This document shows, piece by piece, positions 9,398 through 17,822 of a stretch of DNA of 47,977 nucleotides. Below the pieces are notes generated by a model that saw nothing but the letters and a program-made list of their open reading frames with translations, searched no databases and was not told the DNA's origin. The position numbers and the translations under genes are program-made. Origin of the DNA: Proteocatella sp041738345 (GTDB lineage: Bacteria; Bacillota; Clostridia; Peptostreptococcales; Filifactoraceae); the NCBI GenBank assembly GCA_041738345.1, contig JBGSPX010000004.1, forward strand, positions 1 through 47,977, read 5' to 3'. Within the stretch, counting starts at the first letter, position 1. Every line of letters starts with the position of its first letter.

Positions 9398-9564
9398 GAT
9401 AGCCCTCCACAAAATGAATTGTGACAGTCCTGCATATATTATATACAGCACCAGCTTCAATTTTTAAGCTAAAAAATTGAAACTTCGGCGAAATCTCCTT
9501 TCGATTATGGTCAAAGAGTAGCTTACTCTCACATAATTTACTAATATCATTCGCAACCTCTATC
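9398..9564 (-). promoter_or_regulatory. Lysine riboswitch (L box) aptamer
   Basis: Minus-strand elements appear in the order of the L-box consensus: GATAGAGGTTGCGAA (P1 5' strand and core), GGAGATTTCGCCGAAG, GGTGCTG, GCAGGACTGTCA and TGGAGGGCTATC (P1 3' strand). GATAG at 9564-9560 pairs with CTATC at 9402-9398. A terminator follows 30 nt downstream and the NhaC-family gene after it. This is a transcription-attenuation design that switches the transporter off when lysine is plentiful. A 74-codon frame crosses the same stretch, but it starts at about the transcription start, has no ribosome binding site and ends in the terminator loop, so I do not call it a gene. Confidence 0.95.
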
Positions 9565-9588
9565 GTAGTCATAATTGACATGTTTAAT

Positions 9589-9617
9589 ATATTATATTAT
9601 TTTTTTTCATTAGTCAA
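9589..9617 (-). promoter_or_regulatory. Promoter for the lysine riboswitch and NhaC-family gene
   Basis: Minus-strand TTGACT (9617-9612) stands 17 nt from TAATAT, or 15 nt from an overlapping perfect TATAAT. The transcript would start near 9582, about 18 nt before the aptamer. Confidence 0.7.
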
Positions 9618-9651
9618 CACTTATTTGAAAAATGCGGAAATTAAAAAACGT

Positions 9652-9680
9652 TTGCAGTGTAGCAGATTTTAAGATATATT
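9652..9680 (+). promoter_or_regulatory. Promoter for the ornithine-cyclodeaminase family gene
   Basis: TTGCAG (9652-9657), a 17-nt spacer and TATATT (9675-9680), 32 nt before the gene start. It is back to back with the riboswitch promoter. Confidence 0.65.
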
Positions 9681-9712
9681 GGTAAGGATACTATATTGAA
9701 AGGAAGTGAAGT

Positions 9713-10837
9713 ATGTCCAACGAAAGAATAGAGTTTCTATACCTATCTGAACCAGATATGATAGAAGCTGGAGTGCTTGATATGAATGCTTGTGTGGAAG
9801 TTATGGAGGAAGTGTTTAGGCTTATCGGGCAACAAGATTGTCTTATGGGTGGGCCGAGTGGGAACACACATGGCATAAAGCTATGGTTTCCAAAAGAAAA
9901 AAGAAGTGAAAATATGCCCATAGCGGAAAATGAGCGAAGATTCATGGCGATGATAGCATATGTTGGAGGGGCGTATAATGTTTGTGGGGAAAAATGGTAT
10001 GGTTCAAATATAGCAAATAAAGATAAGGGGCTTCCGCGTTCAATTTTAAATATAACGCTAAATGATCCAGATACAGGCGCACCACTGGCCTATTGTTCGG
10101 GGAATCTAGTAAGTGCAATGAGAACAGGGGCGGTTCCAGGCGTAGCAACCAAATATCTTCATTCCAAAGAAGCAGATACGGTAGGGATAGTTGGTGCAGG
10201 TGTGATGAATCGTGCTACGCTGCAAGCGATTGTTCAAAATCTAAAACACAAGAAGCTAGCTAAAATATACAATAGGACAAAATCAAAAGCAGAAGCGATG
10301 TGCGACGAACTTAGAGGCCTTCTTGATATAGAAATAGTGGCAGTAGATACTTTAGAAGAAGCTATAAGAGATTCAGATGTAATAAGTATAGCTACCTCTG
10401 GCGAAAATAATGTTAAGATAGATGACACTTGGATAAAAGAAGGCGCACTTATTCATTTGGTAGGAGCGGCAGAACTTAGCAAAGAATGCTACAAAAATAG
10501 TAAGATAGTAGTAGATAATTGGAAGATGCATAATGATTGGATTGAAGAGGCATTAAGACACCCTGACGGAATTGAATCGGTTTCAAAATCACTTCCATCT
10601 GCGGGACTTTTAAAGGCGGTTTTAAATAAAGATATTCCTCAAGAAGATATTATAAATTTAGGTGATATTGTAAATGGACTTATAAATGGCAGGCTTAATG
10701 ATAAAGAAAAAATTATTTTTGTAACAGGAGGTATTCCAGCAGAAGACATAGCTTGGGCATATAGAATTTATGAAAATGCGAAAGAAAAAGGAATTGGTCA
10801 GAAGCTTCTCCTTTGGGATAAACCTTTTTGGGCTTAG
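9713..10837 (+). CDS. Ornithine cyclodeaminase / mu-crystallin family protein
   Basis: A 374-residue NAD(P)-binding protein. The dinucleotide fold begins at VGIVGAGVMNRATLQAI (about residues 160-176), preceded by the family stretch SGNLVSAMRTGAVPGVATKYL. The family includes ornithine and lysine cyclodeaminases, ketimine reductases and alanine dehydrogenases; similar long members are sometimes annotated as tyramine oxidase subunit B. Substrate cannot be read from sequence alone. It is transcribed away from a lysine-regulated transporter with about 130 bp between the starts, suggesting an amino-acid substrate, possibly lysine- or ornithine-derived. Ribosome binding site AAAGGAAGTGAAGT precedes the ATG. 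A weak AAAAATG/CATTTTT hairpin lies 20-45 nt after the stop. Confidence 0.85.
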   Translation: MSNERIEFLYLSEPDMIEAGVLDMNACVEVMEEVFRLIGQQDCLMGGPSGNTHGIKLWFPKEKRSENMPIAENERRFMAMIAYVGGAYNVCGEKWYGSNIANKDKGLPRSILNITLNDPDTGAPLAYCSGNLVSAMRTGAVPGVATKYLHSKEADTVGIVGAGVMNRATLQAIVQNLKHKKLAKIYNRTKSKAEAMCDELRGLLDIEIVAVDTLEEAIRDSDVISIATSGENNVKIDDTWIKEGALIHLVGAAELSKECYKNSKIVVDNWKMHNDWIEEALRHPDGIESVSKSLPSAGLLKAVLNKDIPQEDIINLGDIVNGLINGRLNDKEKIIFVTGGIPAEDIAWAYRIYENAKEKGIGQKLLLWDKPFWA

Positions 10838-10883
10838 ATAATTAAAAAAAAGTTAAAAATGGCGTAGAAATATGTCATTTTTA

Positions 10884-10912
10884 TTGTTATTTTACAAAAA
10901 AACCAGTATAAT
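10884..10912 (+). promoter_or_regulatory. Promoter for the PAS-GGDEF-EAL gene
   Basis: TTGTTA, a 17-nt spacer and a perfect TATAAT at 10907-10912, leaving a leader of about 95 nt before the start at 11017. I saw no c-di-GMP riboswitch motif in this leader. Confidence 0.6.
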
Positions 10913-11016
10913 AATAGAAAAATGTTTTATTTGTAAAATTTTAGACAAATCAGTATAAATCAAGATTAGCAGCTTTAAGGATTGGACATGCGATATGAAA
11001 GGGAACATATTTAATT

Positions 11017-12792
11017 ATGAAAGTTGAAATGGAAGGTATGGATAATACCAAAGAGGACTTTTTTTACGAATTGAAAAAAGAAAAAGAAGCTCTCGAAAAG
11101 AAATGTGAGAGATATAGGCTGGTATTAGAGGGTTCAAATGATGGGGTTTGGGATTTTGATGTAAAAAATGATATGTATCATTTATACATAAAAGATATGG
11201 AAGAAGCACAGTATAGCATAAGATACCAGAACTTCTGCATAGATACATGGAAACAAAAAATTCATCCTGATGACAGAGAAAAAGCTCACAAGGTATTGTC
11301 TGAGTTCATTTTTAGTGGAAATAGGTTTTATGAGAATACCTATAGAGTATTAACAAAAATAGGAAACTATAAGTGGATAAAAAGTAAAGGGATTGCTCAG
11401 TTTGATGAGAATCACAAACTACTTCATATTTCGGGTTCAAATACAGATGTTTCAGAGCAAGTGGAAATGCAAAATAACTTATATAATTTAGCATATTATG
11501 ACAAGCTTACAGGTTTAGCTAATAAAGAAAATATAAAGACTATTTTTAATAATCTAGTGGCTACACAATATGAACATCAAAATATAGCATTTTTATATCT
11601 TGATATTGATGATTTGAGTTATATAAATAATACTCTAGGATATAATACTGGAGATGAACTGATAAAGAATGTAGCAACATTTTTAGTAAAACGATATAAC
11701 AGCAATAGTTATATAGCAAGAATAAATGCAGATGAGTTTTTAATTTTATATGTGGACTATAAAAGTCTTGATGAATTTGAATATGAGATTTCTAAATTAC
11801 TTTTAGAGATAAAAAATATAAAGTTTTTGAAAGATAATGATATAACTATTTCTATGAGTATGGGGATTTCACTGTATAAAGACCATGGGCATGGATTTTT
11901 TGAGCTTTTAAAATGTTCAGATACTGCACTTTATTTTGCAAAAAAGAATGGTAAAGACCAATTCAAAATGTATGATGCGAGTATGGGGAAAAGCGTATAT
12001 AACACTGTGGATTTGATAAATCAAATTAGAGTAGGAATAGATAAATCGGAATTTCAAATGTATTATCAGCCCATAATGGATGCTAAAAAAGGTTTTTTTG
12101 TAGGGTTAGAGGCTTTGGTTAGATGGATTCACTCCAAAAGAGGCATGATTTCTCCGGCAGAGTTTATTCCTGTAGCAGAGAGCTCTGGGCAAATAAAGAT
12201 GCTTGAAAAATGGATAATCCAAGAAGTGTTTAGACAAGTTAAGGCTTGGGAAGAATACATGGATTTTCCTATATTTGTATCTATAAACCTATCCGCAAGA
12301 GGGATGATTGAAAAAAATCTTATCGAATATCTAAAGGATTTACTAAAAATATATAATATAAAACCGGAACATATAGAATTTGAAGTTACAGAAACCGCGG
12401 TACTTCATAATATAGAGCATTCGATGAATATACTTTCAGAATTAAAGGACATGGGATTCAAAATATCCTTAGATGATTTTGGAACGGGGTATTCTTCGCT
12501 TAATTATCTTAAAAATTTACCAATAGACAAGGTAAAATTAGATAGAAGTTTTGTAGAAAATATTGATAAGAATAATAAAGATCAGCTTCTTGTACAGTCA
12601 ATAATAGAGCTTTCTCATAGGATGGAGCTTGAGGTAGTGGGTGAAGGCGTAGAAACCTATTCTCAAAATGAGCTTCTATGGACATTGGGCTGTGATTATA
12701 TCCAAGGTTATTATCATGGCAGACCAGAAAATGCAAATATTATAGATGAAAATCTCAAAGAAATGTGCAAAAGAAAAGCCCTCTTTTTATAG
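11017..12792 (+). CDS. PAS-GGDEF-EAL protein with degenerate GGDEF and intact EAL (likely c-di-GMP phosphodiesterase)
   Basis: A 591-residue cytoplasmic protein without membrane segments. Residues about 30-150 form a PAS/PAC sensor domain (SNDGVWDFDV at the start, SGSNTDVSEQ at the end). A GGDEF fold follows whose signature reads NADEF at 237-241, losing both glycines that hold GTP, so cyclase activity is unlikely. The EAL domain keeps EALVRW from 365, FEVTETAV, DDFGTGYSS from 486 and GEGVET. I infer a phosphodiesterase tuned by a PAS ligand and perhaps by GTP binding to the dead cyclase domain. The start is uncertain among ATGs at 11017, 11029 and 11038; GAAAGGGAA favours the first. The last codons lie inside the terminator stem. 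Confidence 0.9.
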   Translation: MKVEMEGMDNTKEDFFYELKKEKEALEKKCERYRLVLEGSNDGVWDFDVKNDMYHLYIKDMEEAQYSIRYQNFCIDTWKQKIHPDDREKAHKVLSEFIFSGNRFYENTYRVLTKIGNYKWIKSKGIAQFDENHKLLHISGSNTDVSEQVEMQNNLYNLAYYDKLTGLANKENIKTIFNNLVATQYEHQNIAFLYLDIDDLSYINNTLGYNTGDELIKNVATFLVKRYNSNSYIARINADEFLILYVDYKSLDEFEYEISKLLLEIKNIKFLKDNDITISMSMGISLYKDHGHGFFELLKCSDTALYFAKKNGKDQFKMYDASMGKSVYNTVDLINQIRVGIDKSEFQMYYQPIMDAKKGFFVGLEALVRWIHSKRGMISPAEFIPVAESSGQIKMLEKWIIQEVFRQVKAWEEYMDFPIFVSINLSARGMIEKNLIEYLKDLLKIYNIKPEHIEFEVTETAVLHNIEHSMNILSELKDMGFKISLDDFGTGYSSLNYLKNLPIDKVKLDRSFVENIDKNNKDQLLVQSIIELSHRMELEVVGEGVETYSQNELLWTLGCDYIQGYYHGRPENANIIDENLKEMCKRKALFL

Positions 12793-12800
12793 AGGGCTTT
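12775..12800. terminator. Terminator overlapping a stop codon
   Basis: AAAGCCCTC, an 8-nt loop and GAGGGCTTT form a perfect 9-bp stem between two convergent genes; the left arm is coding sequence of the PAS-GGDEF-EAL gene. The U-run is better on the minus strand. Confidence 0.8.
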
Positions 12801-12804
12801 AAAA

Positions 12805-13980
12805 TTAGTGTTTTAATAAGTGCTTATAAGTTTTATCTACCCCAATAGCACCTAGGGGCGCAGTTATTAGAATAGCTATAACTGCTACTGATAGTATGAG
12901 TTCTCCAGATGTTACGCCACTTGCAAGCGGAACCGAACCGATTGCAGCCTGAACGGTAGCTTTAGGAAGGTATGCAATTGCACAGAAAAGTTTTTCTTTT
13001 GAATCTAAAGAGGTACCTAAAAGGGCAATCATTACTCCGATCAATCTAAAGCAAAGCGCTACTAGAATAAGGACTACTGCACTTATACCAGACTTTGATA
13101 CATAGCTTAAATTTACGCTTGCGCCAACTAGTACAAATAGCAGAATTTCACTTCCGACCCATATTTTAGAAAATTTAACCGTAAGTCTAGCTGCCAACTT
13201 TTCGTAGGTTTTTAAAATTGTACCACCAAGTGCCATAACGGCAAGGAGACCTGAAATTGCAAAGTAAGGCTTTATAAAAGTTTCAAGACTTACAAATAGA
13301 AAAGATACACTTAGTATAATTAGCACTTTTATAGTATCTCTCATATGGATTTTTTTGAATATCTTAACCATTAAGATTCCAGATAAAATTCCAAGTACAA
13401 TTCCTGAAATTATTGAAATAGGAACAGATATAAGCGAAGAAAGCTCAAATTTGTCGCCTGAATACATACCTAAAAATGAAGTGAAAAGTACAATTACATA
13501 GATATCATCAACAGAAGCGCCTGCCATTATTATTTGAGGTATGCTCTTGGTTTTACCATAGCCATTTTCTATTAGTGAAATCATGCGTGGAACCACTACC
13601 GCAGGGGACACCGCCGCAAGTACGCTACCTAATATGGCGGCTTCCAAATAAGAAATATTAAATAACATATGCCCTAAAAAAGTTATAGCTAGAATTTCCA
13701 TAGTTGCGGGAATAAAGCACATAAGGATAGCCGGTCTGCCTACTTTTTTGAGGTCATTTATATCTACTGTAAGTCCGGCTCTCATAAGAATTACTATAAG
13801 CGCAATTTGTCTAAGTTCTGAAGATATATTCAGGATATCTTCTGAAATCAAGTTTAAGGTATAAGGACCTAAAATAATACCAGTTAAAATCATTCCAAGT
13901 AATCCTGGTAAATTTAAACGTTTGAATATTCCGCTTAAAGAAAATCCGATTATTAAAATTAGTGACAAACTAAAAAGCAT
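12805..13980 (-). CDS. CPA-type cation/proton antiporter under fluoride-riboswitch control
   Basis: About 391 residues with some twelve membrane helices of the Na_H_Exchanger (CPA) family: FSLSGIFKRLNLPGLLGMIL at the start, a typical RAGLTVDIN segment and GASVDDIYVIVL holding an Asp-Asp pair at the expected ion site. Such proteins exchange Na+ or K+ for protons across the cell membrane. The leader is a fluoride riboswitch, and antiporters of this kind are a known gene class behind that RNA, so it probably helps cells survive fluoride by restoring ion or pH balance. The start at 13980 follows AAGGAGATTTTT; an upstream ATG at 14019 lies near the terminator and has no site. Confidence 0.88.
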   Translation of the reverse strand: MLFSLSLILIIGFSLSGIFKRLNLPGLLGMILTGIILGPYTLNLISEDILNISSELRQIALIVILMRAGLTVDINDLKKVGRPAILMCFIPATMEILAITFLGHMLFNISYLEAAILGSVLAAVSPAVVVPRMISLIENGYGKTKSIPQIIMAGASVDDIYVIVLFTSFLGMYSGDKFELSSLISVPISIISGIVLGILSGILMVKIFKKIHMRDTIKVLIILSVSFLFVSLETFIKPYFAISGLLAVMALGGTILKTYEKLAARLTVKFSKIWVGSEILLFVLVGASVNLSYVSKSGISAVVLILVALCFRLIGVMIALLGTSLDSKEKLFCAIAYLPKATVQAAIGSVPLASGVTSGELILSVAVIAILITAPLGAIGVDKTYKHLLKH

Positions 13981-14001
13981 AAAAATCTCCTTTTTGAACA
14001 T

Positions 14002-14090
14002 AAAAAAAGCCGAAAACATCTGTGATTTACACAGAAGTCATCAGCTGAATAAGCGGTTTTAGCAAAAGCTAAGGGAGAACTTCATTCCCT
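14002..14090 (-). promoter_or_regulatory. Fluoride riboswitch (crcB motif) with overlapping terminator
   Basis: The minus strand reads AGGGAATGAAGTTCTCCC (P1 with the conserved ATG and GTTC parts), then AACCGC and then GCTGATGACTTCTG, the order and signature of the fluoride aptamer (14032-14090). The last conserved strand also forms the left arm of a stem of about 16 pairs from 14045 to 14009, closed by CACAG and ending GGC with a run of seven U. The same bases thus serve aptamer or terminator, so fluoride binding should prevent termination and turn the antiporter gene on. Confidence 0.88.
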
Positions 14091-14096
14091 AGAAAT

Positions 14097-14125
14097 ATTT
14101 TAGCATAGCAAGTATAGGATTTCAA
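14097..14125 (-). promoter_or_regulatory. Promoter for the fluoride riboswitch transcript
   Basis: Minus-strand TTGAAA (14125-14120), 17-nt spacer, TAAAAT (14102-14097). Transcription would begin near 14090, exactly at the first aptamer helix. Confidence 0.75.
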
Positions 14126-14223
14126 GGCAAAAATTAAAAATTTAGTGTATAATTATGCTTAATTATGAGTAAAATCAATCTTTACTGGTTATAATATATT
14201 ATATGAAAGTGCGGGTGAGGCTT

Positions 14224-15375
14224 ATGAGGAATGTATTTATATTGGGATTTGTCAGTTTTTTTACGGATATAAGCGCAGAGATGGTATATCCAGTAATCCC
14301 ACTTTATCTGATATCAAGATTTGGAGCTACTCCGGCACTGATTGGATTTATTGAAGGTATTGCAGAGAGTATGGCAAGTTTGTTGCGAGTTTGCAGTGGT
14401 TATATTACGGACAAATACAAGAAAAAACGTGCTACTGCATTTATAGGTTATTCAGCAGGGGTAGTATACAAAATTGCACTTATTTTTTCAACTTCATGGT
14501 GGGGTGTGCTTGGCGCAAGAATAATTGACAGATCAGGAAAAGGCATACGTACAGCACCTAGGGATGTTATGGTAAGTGAAAGTGCAGGCAGAGAACATTT
14601 AGGAAGAGCTTTTGGCATACACAAAACACTTGATATGGCAGGGGCTTCGATTGGAATATTTACGGCATATATGCTTATGAGTAGAAGTAATGGGGTATTT
14701 GATTATAAACAGCTATTTATGATATCAATTGTACCGGCGCTTATAGGCTTATCGCTGTTTATGTTTTTGGAGAATAAATCAAGTGAAGATAGACCGAAAA
14801 TAAATATAAATTTTGGGGGAAGATTAAAATCTTTAGACTCAAGGCTTAAAATCTATCTTTTTGTAGTATTTATATTTACGCTAGGAAATTCATCAAATAC
14901 CTTTTTGCTTATGAGAGCTAAAAATATGGGTTACAGTGATTCGGGAGCAGTATTTTTATATTTTGTATATACTTTTACTGCATCAGTACTTTCGATGCCA
15001 TTTGGGAAGAAATCGGATATTGTAGGACGAAAAAAACTTTTAGTATTAGGTTATATAGTATTTTCGCTTGTATATTTTGGATTTGCAATAGCTATGAGCA
15101 AACAGTTTATATTTGTACTCTTCATGATGTATGGGTCATATACCGCTATAATAACTGCGGTAGAAAGAGCATTTATATCTGAAATAGCTCATTTGGAGAT
15201 ACGAGGGACTGTCTTAGGACTTCACTCTACGCTGTCAGGTTTAGCGCTTTTTCCAGCTAGTTTAATCGCAGGATTTTTATGGGAAAATTTGGGTGCAAGT
15301 GCTCCATTTTTGTTTGGCGCTTTTATGGCACTTTTGGCAGCAACTATGATAGCTCTATTTATTAAGGAACAATAA
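14224..15375 (+). CDS. Major facilitator superfamily transporter
   Basis: About 383 residues with twelve predicted membrane helices. The N-terminus FILGFVSFFTDISAEMVYP and the loop SGKGIRTAPRDVM are typical of an MFS group common in anaerobes whose substrates are mostly unknown. An in-frame ATG at 14203 has no ribosome binding site and lies about where transcription should start (TATAAT at 14190-14195), so I prefer the ATG at 14224, preceded by GGGTGAGG. It is divergent from the fluoride-regulated antiporter, but a functional link is not shown. A palindromic terminator follows at the stop codon. Confidence 0.85.
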   Translation: MRNVFILGFVSFFTDISAEMVYPVIPLYLISRFGATPALIGFIEGIAESMASLLRVCSGYITDKYKKKRATAFIGYSAGVVYKIALIFSTSWWGVLGARIIDRSGKGIRTAPRDVMVSESAGREHLGRAFGIHKTLDMAGASIGIFTAYMLMSRSNGVFDYKQLFMISIVPALIGLSLFMFLENKSSEDRPKININFGGRLKSLDSRLKIYLFVVFIFTLGNSSNTFLLMRAKNMGYSDSGAVFLYFVYTFTASVLSMPFGKKSDIVGRKKLLVLGYIVFSLVYFGFAIAMSKQFIFVLFMMYGSYTAIITAVERAFISEIAHLEIRGTVLGLHSTLSGLALFPASLIAGFLWENLGASAPFLFGAFMALLAATMIALFIKEQ

Positions 15376-15398
15376 AAAAAGCCTTTAAAGGCTTTTTT
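15375..15398. terminator. Palindromic bidirectional terminator
   Basis: AAAAAAGCCTTT followed directly by AAAGGCTTTTTT between two convergent transporter genes; an A-run and U-run flank the stem on both strands. Confidence 0.85.
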
Positions 15399-15409
15399 GA
15401 GGTGTATAT

Positions 15410-16390
15410 TTAAATAGTCGATCTCAAAAATAAAACATAGCTGAGTACTGCTAAACATCCAGCAATTTTGTAGACAGAATTAAGTACTACAGGCGAATAT
15501 GTTCTACTACTAGTTTTAAACTGGAATGCTAAAAGTGAAGCTAGTGTAGCTATAAGTCCAGCTATAATAAGGTTTGAAGCTTCTGTATTTGAAAAATATA
15601 TGCTACTTCGGCTATAAGAAATATCTGCAACAAATAGGATTGAGAAGTTAAAAAGGTTACTTCCGACTATATTTCCCGTAGTGGCATTAAAATTTTTCAT
15701 ACGTACAAGTGAAATTGAGGATGTAAGTTCAGGAAGTGAGGTAGCAACCCCAAGAAGTAAGGCTCCCGCAATAGTCATTCCCAAGTTTAGTTTTTGAGCT
15801 AATATATCAGTTGCAAATGTAAGCCCTATACTTACAACAACTAGCATAATACTGAAAATGCCAAATCTGACAAGAATTTGATTTTTGGTAAGGGAAGCTT
15901 CTATTTCAAGTGAATCTTCATCTTTGCTATCGTCAGAAGACATCATTTTTACAGCACCTAAATATATGACTAGTATAATTATAGACACAGGATTCGTGTT
16001 AAATACATGAAAATGTGCAGGGAATATCATAGCTGAAATTACTAGAACATACATTATTATTGTGGCTACTAAAGTGTTTTTGTGACTTGGAGACAAAAAA
16101 CATTTTTTAAAGGTTTTTAAATTTAAAAGGATTAGTCCACCAAGTACAAATAAATTAAATATATTGCTACCAAGGATATTTCCAAGTACCATTTCTGGCT
16201 GATCTACAAATACTGTAGCTGAAATACTGGTGAAAAGTTCTGGAAGACTGGTTACCGCAGCAAGCATTACCCCACCGATGAAAGCTCCAGAAATATTTGT
16301 AGTACGGTCTAGCAAGTTGACATAATAGGATAGCTTTATAGATATTCCTACTACAGCAATTGCAAGAATTAAGTATAAAATGTAAATCAT
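15410..16390 (-). CDS. Calcium/sodium exchanger-like protein (CaCA family)
   Basis: A 326-residue protein with about ten membrane helices and the two inverted alpha repeats of the Ca2+/cation antiporter family: TSLPELFTS with GNILGSNIFNL in the first half and TSLPELTSS with GNIVGSNLFNF in the second. The acidic residues in the two SLPEL motifs and the GSN asparagines are the ion-binding positions, and all are present. It should export Ca2+ (or another cation) in exchange for Na+ or H+. The start follows GGGAGGA. Compared with E. coli YrbG it has normal length. It stands alone, between a convergent MFS gene and a divergent signalling cluster. Confidence 0.88.
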   Translation of the reverse strand: MIYILYLILAIAVVGISIKLSYYVNLLDRTTNISGAFIGGVMLAAVTSLPELFTSISATVFVDQPEMVLGNILGSNIFNLFVLGGLILLNLKTFKKCFLSPSHKNTLVATIIMYVLVISAMIFPAHFHVFNTNPVSIIILVIYLGAVKMMSSDDSKDEDSLEIEASLTKNQILVRFGIFSIMLVVVSIGLTFATDILAQKLNLGMTIAGALLLGVATSLPELTSSISLVRMKNFNATTGNIVGSNLFNFSILFVADISYSRSSIYFSNTEASNLIIAGLIATLASLLAFQFKTSSRTYSPVVLNSVYKIAGCLAVLSYVLFLRSTI

Positions 16391-16480
16391 ATATTCCTCC
16401 CAATTTTGTTCATATAATATTACAAATTCTTCTAATTATAACATAAATTTAAAATATTTGCATTAGATGAAAATGTTCTA

Positions 16481-16509
16481 TTGTGTTAAAATGCATACTA
16501 TTGTATAAT
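16481..16509 (+). promoter_or_regulatory. Promoter upstream of the guanylate-kinase-like gene
   Basis: TTGTGT, a 17-nt spacer and TATAAT at 16504-16509, about 57 nt before the start. Confidence 0.55.
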
Positions 16510-16565
16510 TGTGTTGTGGATGAATATTTTTAGAATTTTGATTAAATTTATAGAGGTATGATAAA

Positions 16566-17117
16566 ATGATAAATTTTATAATATTTGTAGGACCGAGTGC
16601 GTCAGGAAAATCCACTGTAAGAGATAAATTTGCATTAGATAAAATTATTACATACACTACTAGACCTCCAAGAAATTATGAGAAAGAAGGCGTGGATTAT
16701 TACTTTACGACAAAAGATAATATAATTGAGATGTATAGAAATGGGGAGTTACTTGAATATAATAAATATGGGAATTCTTATTATGCGAGTAGCTTAAAGA
16801 CATTTGAAGCAGTAGTAAAGCGTAATGAACTTGTTTCGGTAGTTCTAGACAAAAATGGAGCTGAAAAAGTCAAACAATATTTTGGAGATAGAGCAGTAAT
16901 AATAGGAATTGCTTCTCCTTTGGAGGAATGCATAGTACGAATGAGTTTGAGAGGGGAATCAGAAGCTGAAGAGAGAATAAAGCTTTTTGAGAAAGAACTC
17001 AAAGATACCTATGAGATAAGTGATGTTATAATAAATAATTCAAAAAAACACTGGAATGGATCTATGAAAATTATATCTATAATAAGAGAAGGTATTTTTA
17101 AACAGTGTAAAGATTAA
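16566..17117 (+). CDS. Guanylate-kinase-like protein
   Basis: A 183-residue P-loop kinase. Walker A GPSASGKST is at residues 9-17, and TTRPPRNYEKEGVDYYF matches the GMP-binding motif of guanylate kinases, followed by GELLEYNKYGNSYY. Guanylate kinases turn GMP plus ATP into GDP, but this protein is shorter and more divergent in its second half than standard Gmk, so it may be an accessory homologue and not the essential enzyme. It starts after AGAGG and ends 21 nt before a two-component system, so the three may be co-transcribed. Its role with that system is unknown. Confidence 0.75.
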   Translation: MINFIIFVGPSASGKSTVRDKFALDKIITYTTRPPRNYEKEGVDYYFTTKDNIIEMYRNGELLEYNKYGNSYYASSLKTFEAVVKRNELVSVVLDKNGAEKVKQYFGDRAVIIGIASPLEECIVRMSLRGESEAEERIKLFEKELKDTYEISDVIINNSKKHWNGSMKIISIIREGIFKQCKD

Positions 17118-17138
17118 AAAATTAAAAAGGACAAGCTT

Positions 17139-17822
17139 ATGAGCAAAAGGATACTAGTAGTAGATGATGAAAAAGAGATTAGAGGAATAATAAAAACATA
17201 TCTTGAGAGTGATGGATTTGAAATTATTGAAGCAAATGATGGATTTAAGGCACTGGAAATGTTTAAAATTCATAAGCTAGATATGATTATTCTTGATGTT
17301 ATGATGCCGAGAATGGATGGATGGCAATTTTGTAGGGAGATAAGAAAGACTTCAAATGTTCCAATAATAATGCTTACCGCACGAAGCGAGGAATATGATA
17401 AACTTTTTGGGTTTGAGCTTGGGGTAGACGATTATATGGTCAAACCGTTTAGTCCAAGAGAGTTAAATGCAAGAGTCAAAGCTATTTTGAACAGAAGCGA
17501 TATTTCAAATTATGAGGAAGATAGCTTTGAATTTGAAGATTTTAAAATAAATTATAAATCAAGAGTAGTTATGATTAATAATAAAGAAATAATACTTACG
17601 CCGAAAGAGTATGATTTATTGAGTTTTTTTATAAAAAACCAAGGAATTGTATTTTCTAGAGATAAACTTTTAGATGAAGTGTGGGGGTATGATTTTGGAG
17701 GAGATTCAAGAACTGTGGATACACATATAAAGGTACTTAGAGAGCGCTTAAAACATAGACGTAGTTGGATTCATACTGTTTGGGGTGTTGGGTATAAATT
17801 TGAAACAGAGGAAAATATATGA
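17139..17822 (+). CDS. OmpR/PhoB-type response regulator
   Basis: A 227-residue regulator. The receiver domain has the acidic pair D9-D10, phosphoacceptor D53 in LDVMMPRMDG, the switch Thr in MLTAR and the Lys in KPFSPREL. The C-terminal winged helix (about 130-225, with LTPKEYDLLSFF and TVDTHIKVLRERL) binds DNA, usually direct repeats. Its stop overlaps the start of the sensor kinase by 4 nt (ATGA), giving a translationally coupled pair. The small secreted protein gene downstream of the kinase has a repeat at its promoter that may be its target. The signal is unknown. Confidence 0.93.
   Translation: MSKRILVVDDEKEIRGIIKTYLESDGFEIIEANDGFKALEMFKIHKLDMIILDVMMPRMDGWQFCREIRKTSNVPIIMLTARSEEYDKLFGFELGVDDYMVKPFSPRELNARVKAILNRSDISNYEEDSFEFEDFKINYKSRVVMINNKEIILTPKEYDLLSFFIKNQGIVFSRDKLLDEVWGYDFGGDSRTVDTHIKVLRERLKHRRSWIHTVWGVGYKFETEENI

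Noticed and set aside
9357..9581. 74-codon minus-strand frame upstream of the NhaC-family gene
   Set aside because: It coincides with the lysine riboswitch, starts at about the transcription start without a ribosome binding site and ends inside the attenuator loop.
10913..11016. Possible c-di-GMP riboswitch before the PAS-GGDEF-EAL gene
   Set aside because: No GEMM-I or GEMM-II core pattern was found by eye in this or the other leaders of GGDEF genes.
13981..14202. Coding gene between the antiporter and the MFS transporter
   Set aside because: The stretch is fully used by the fluoride riboswitch, its terminator and two promoters.
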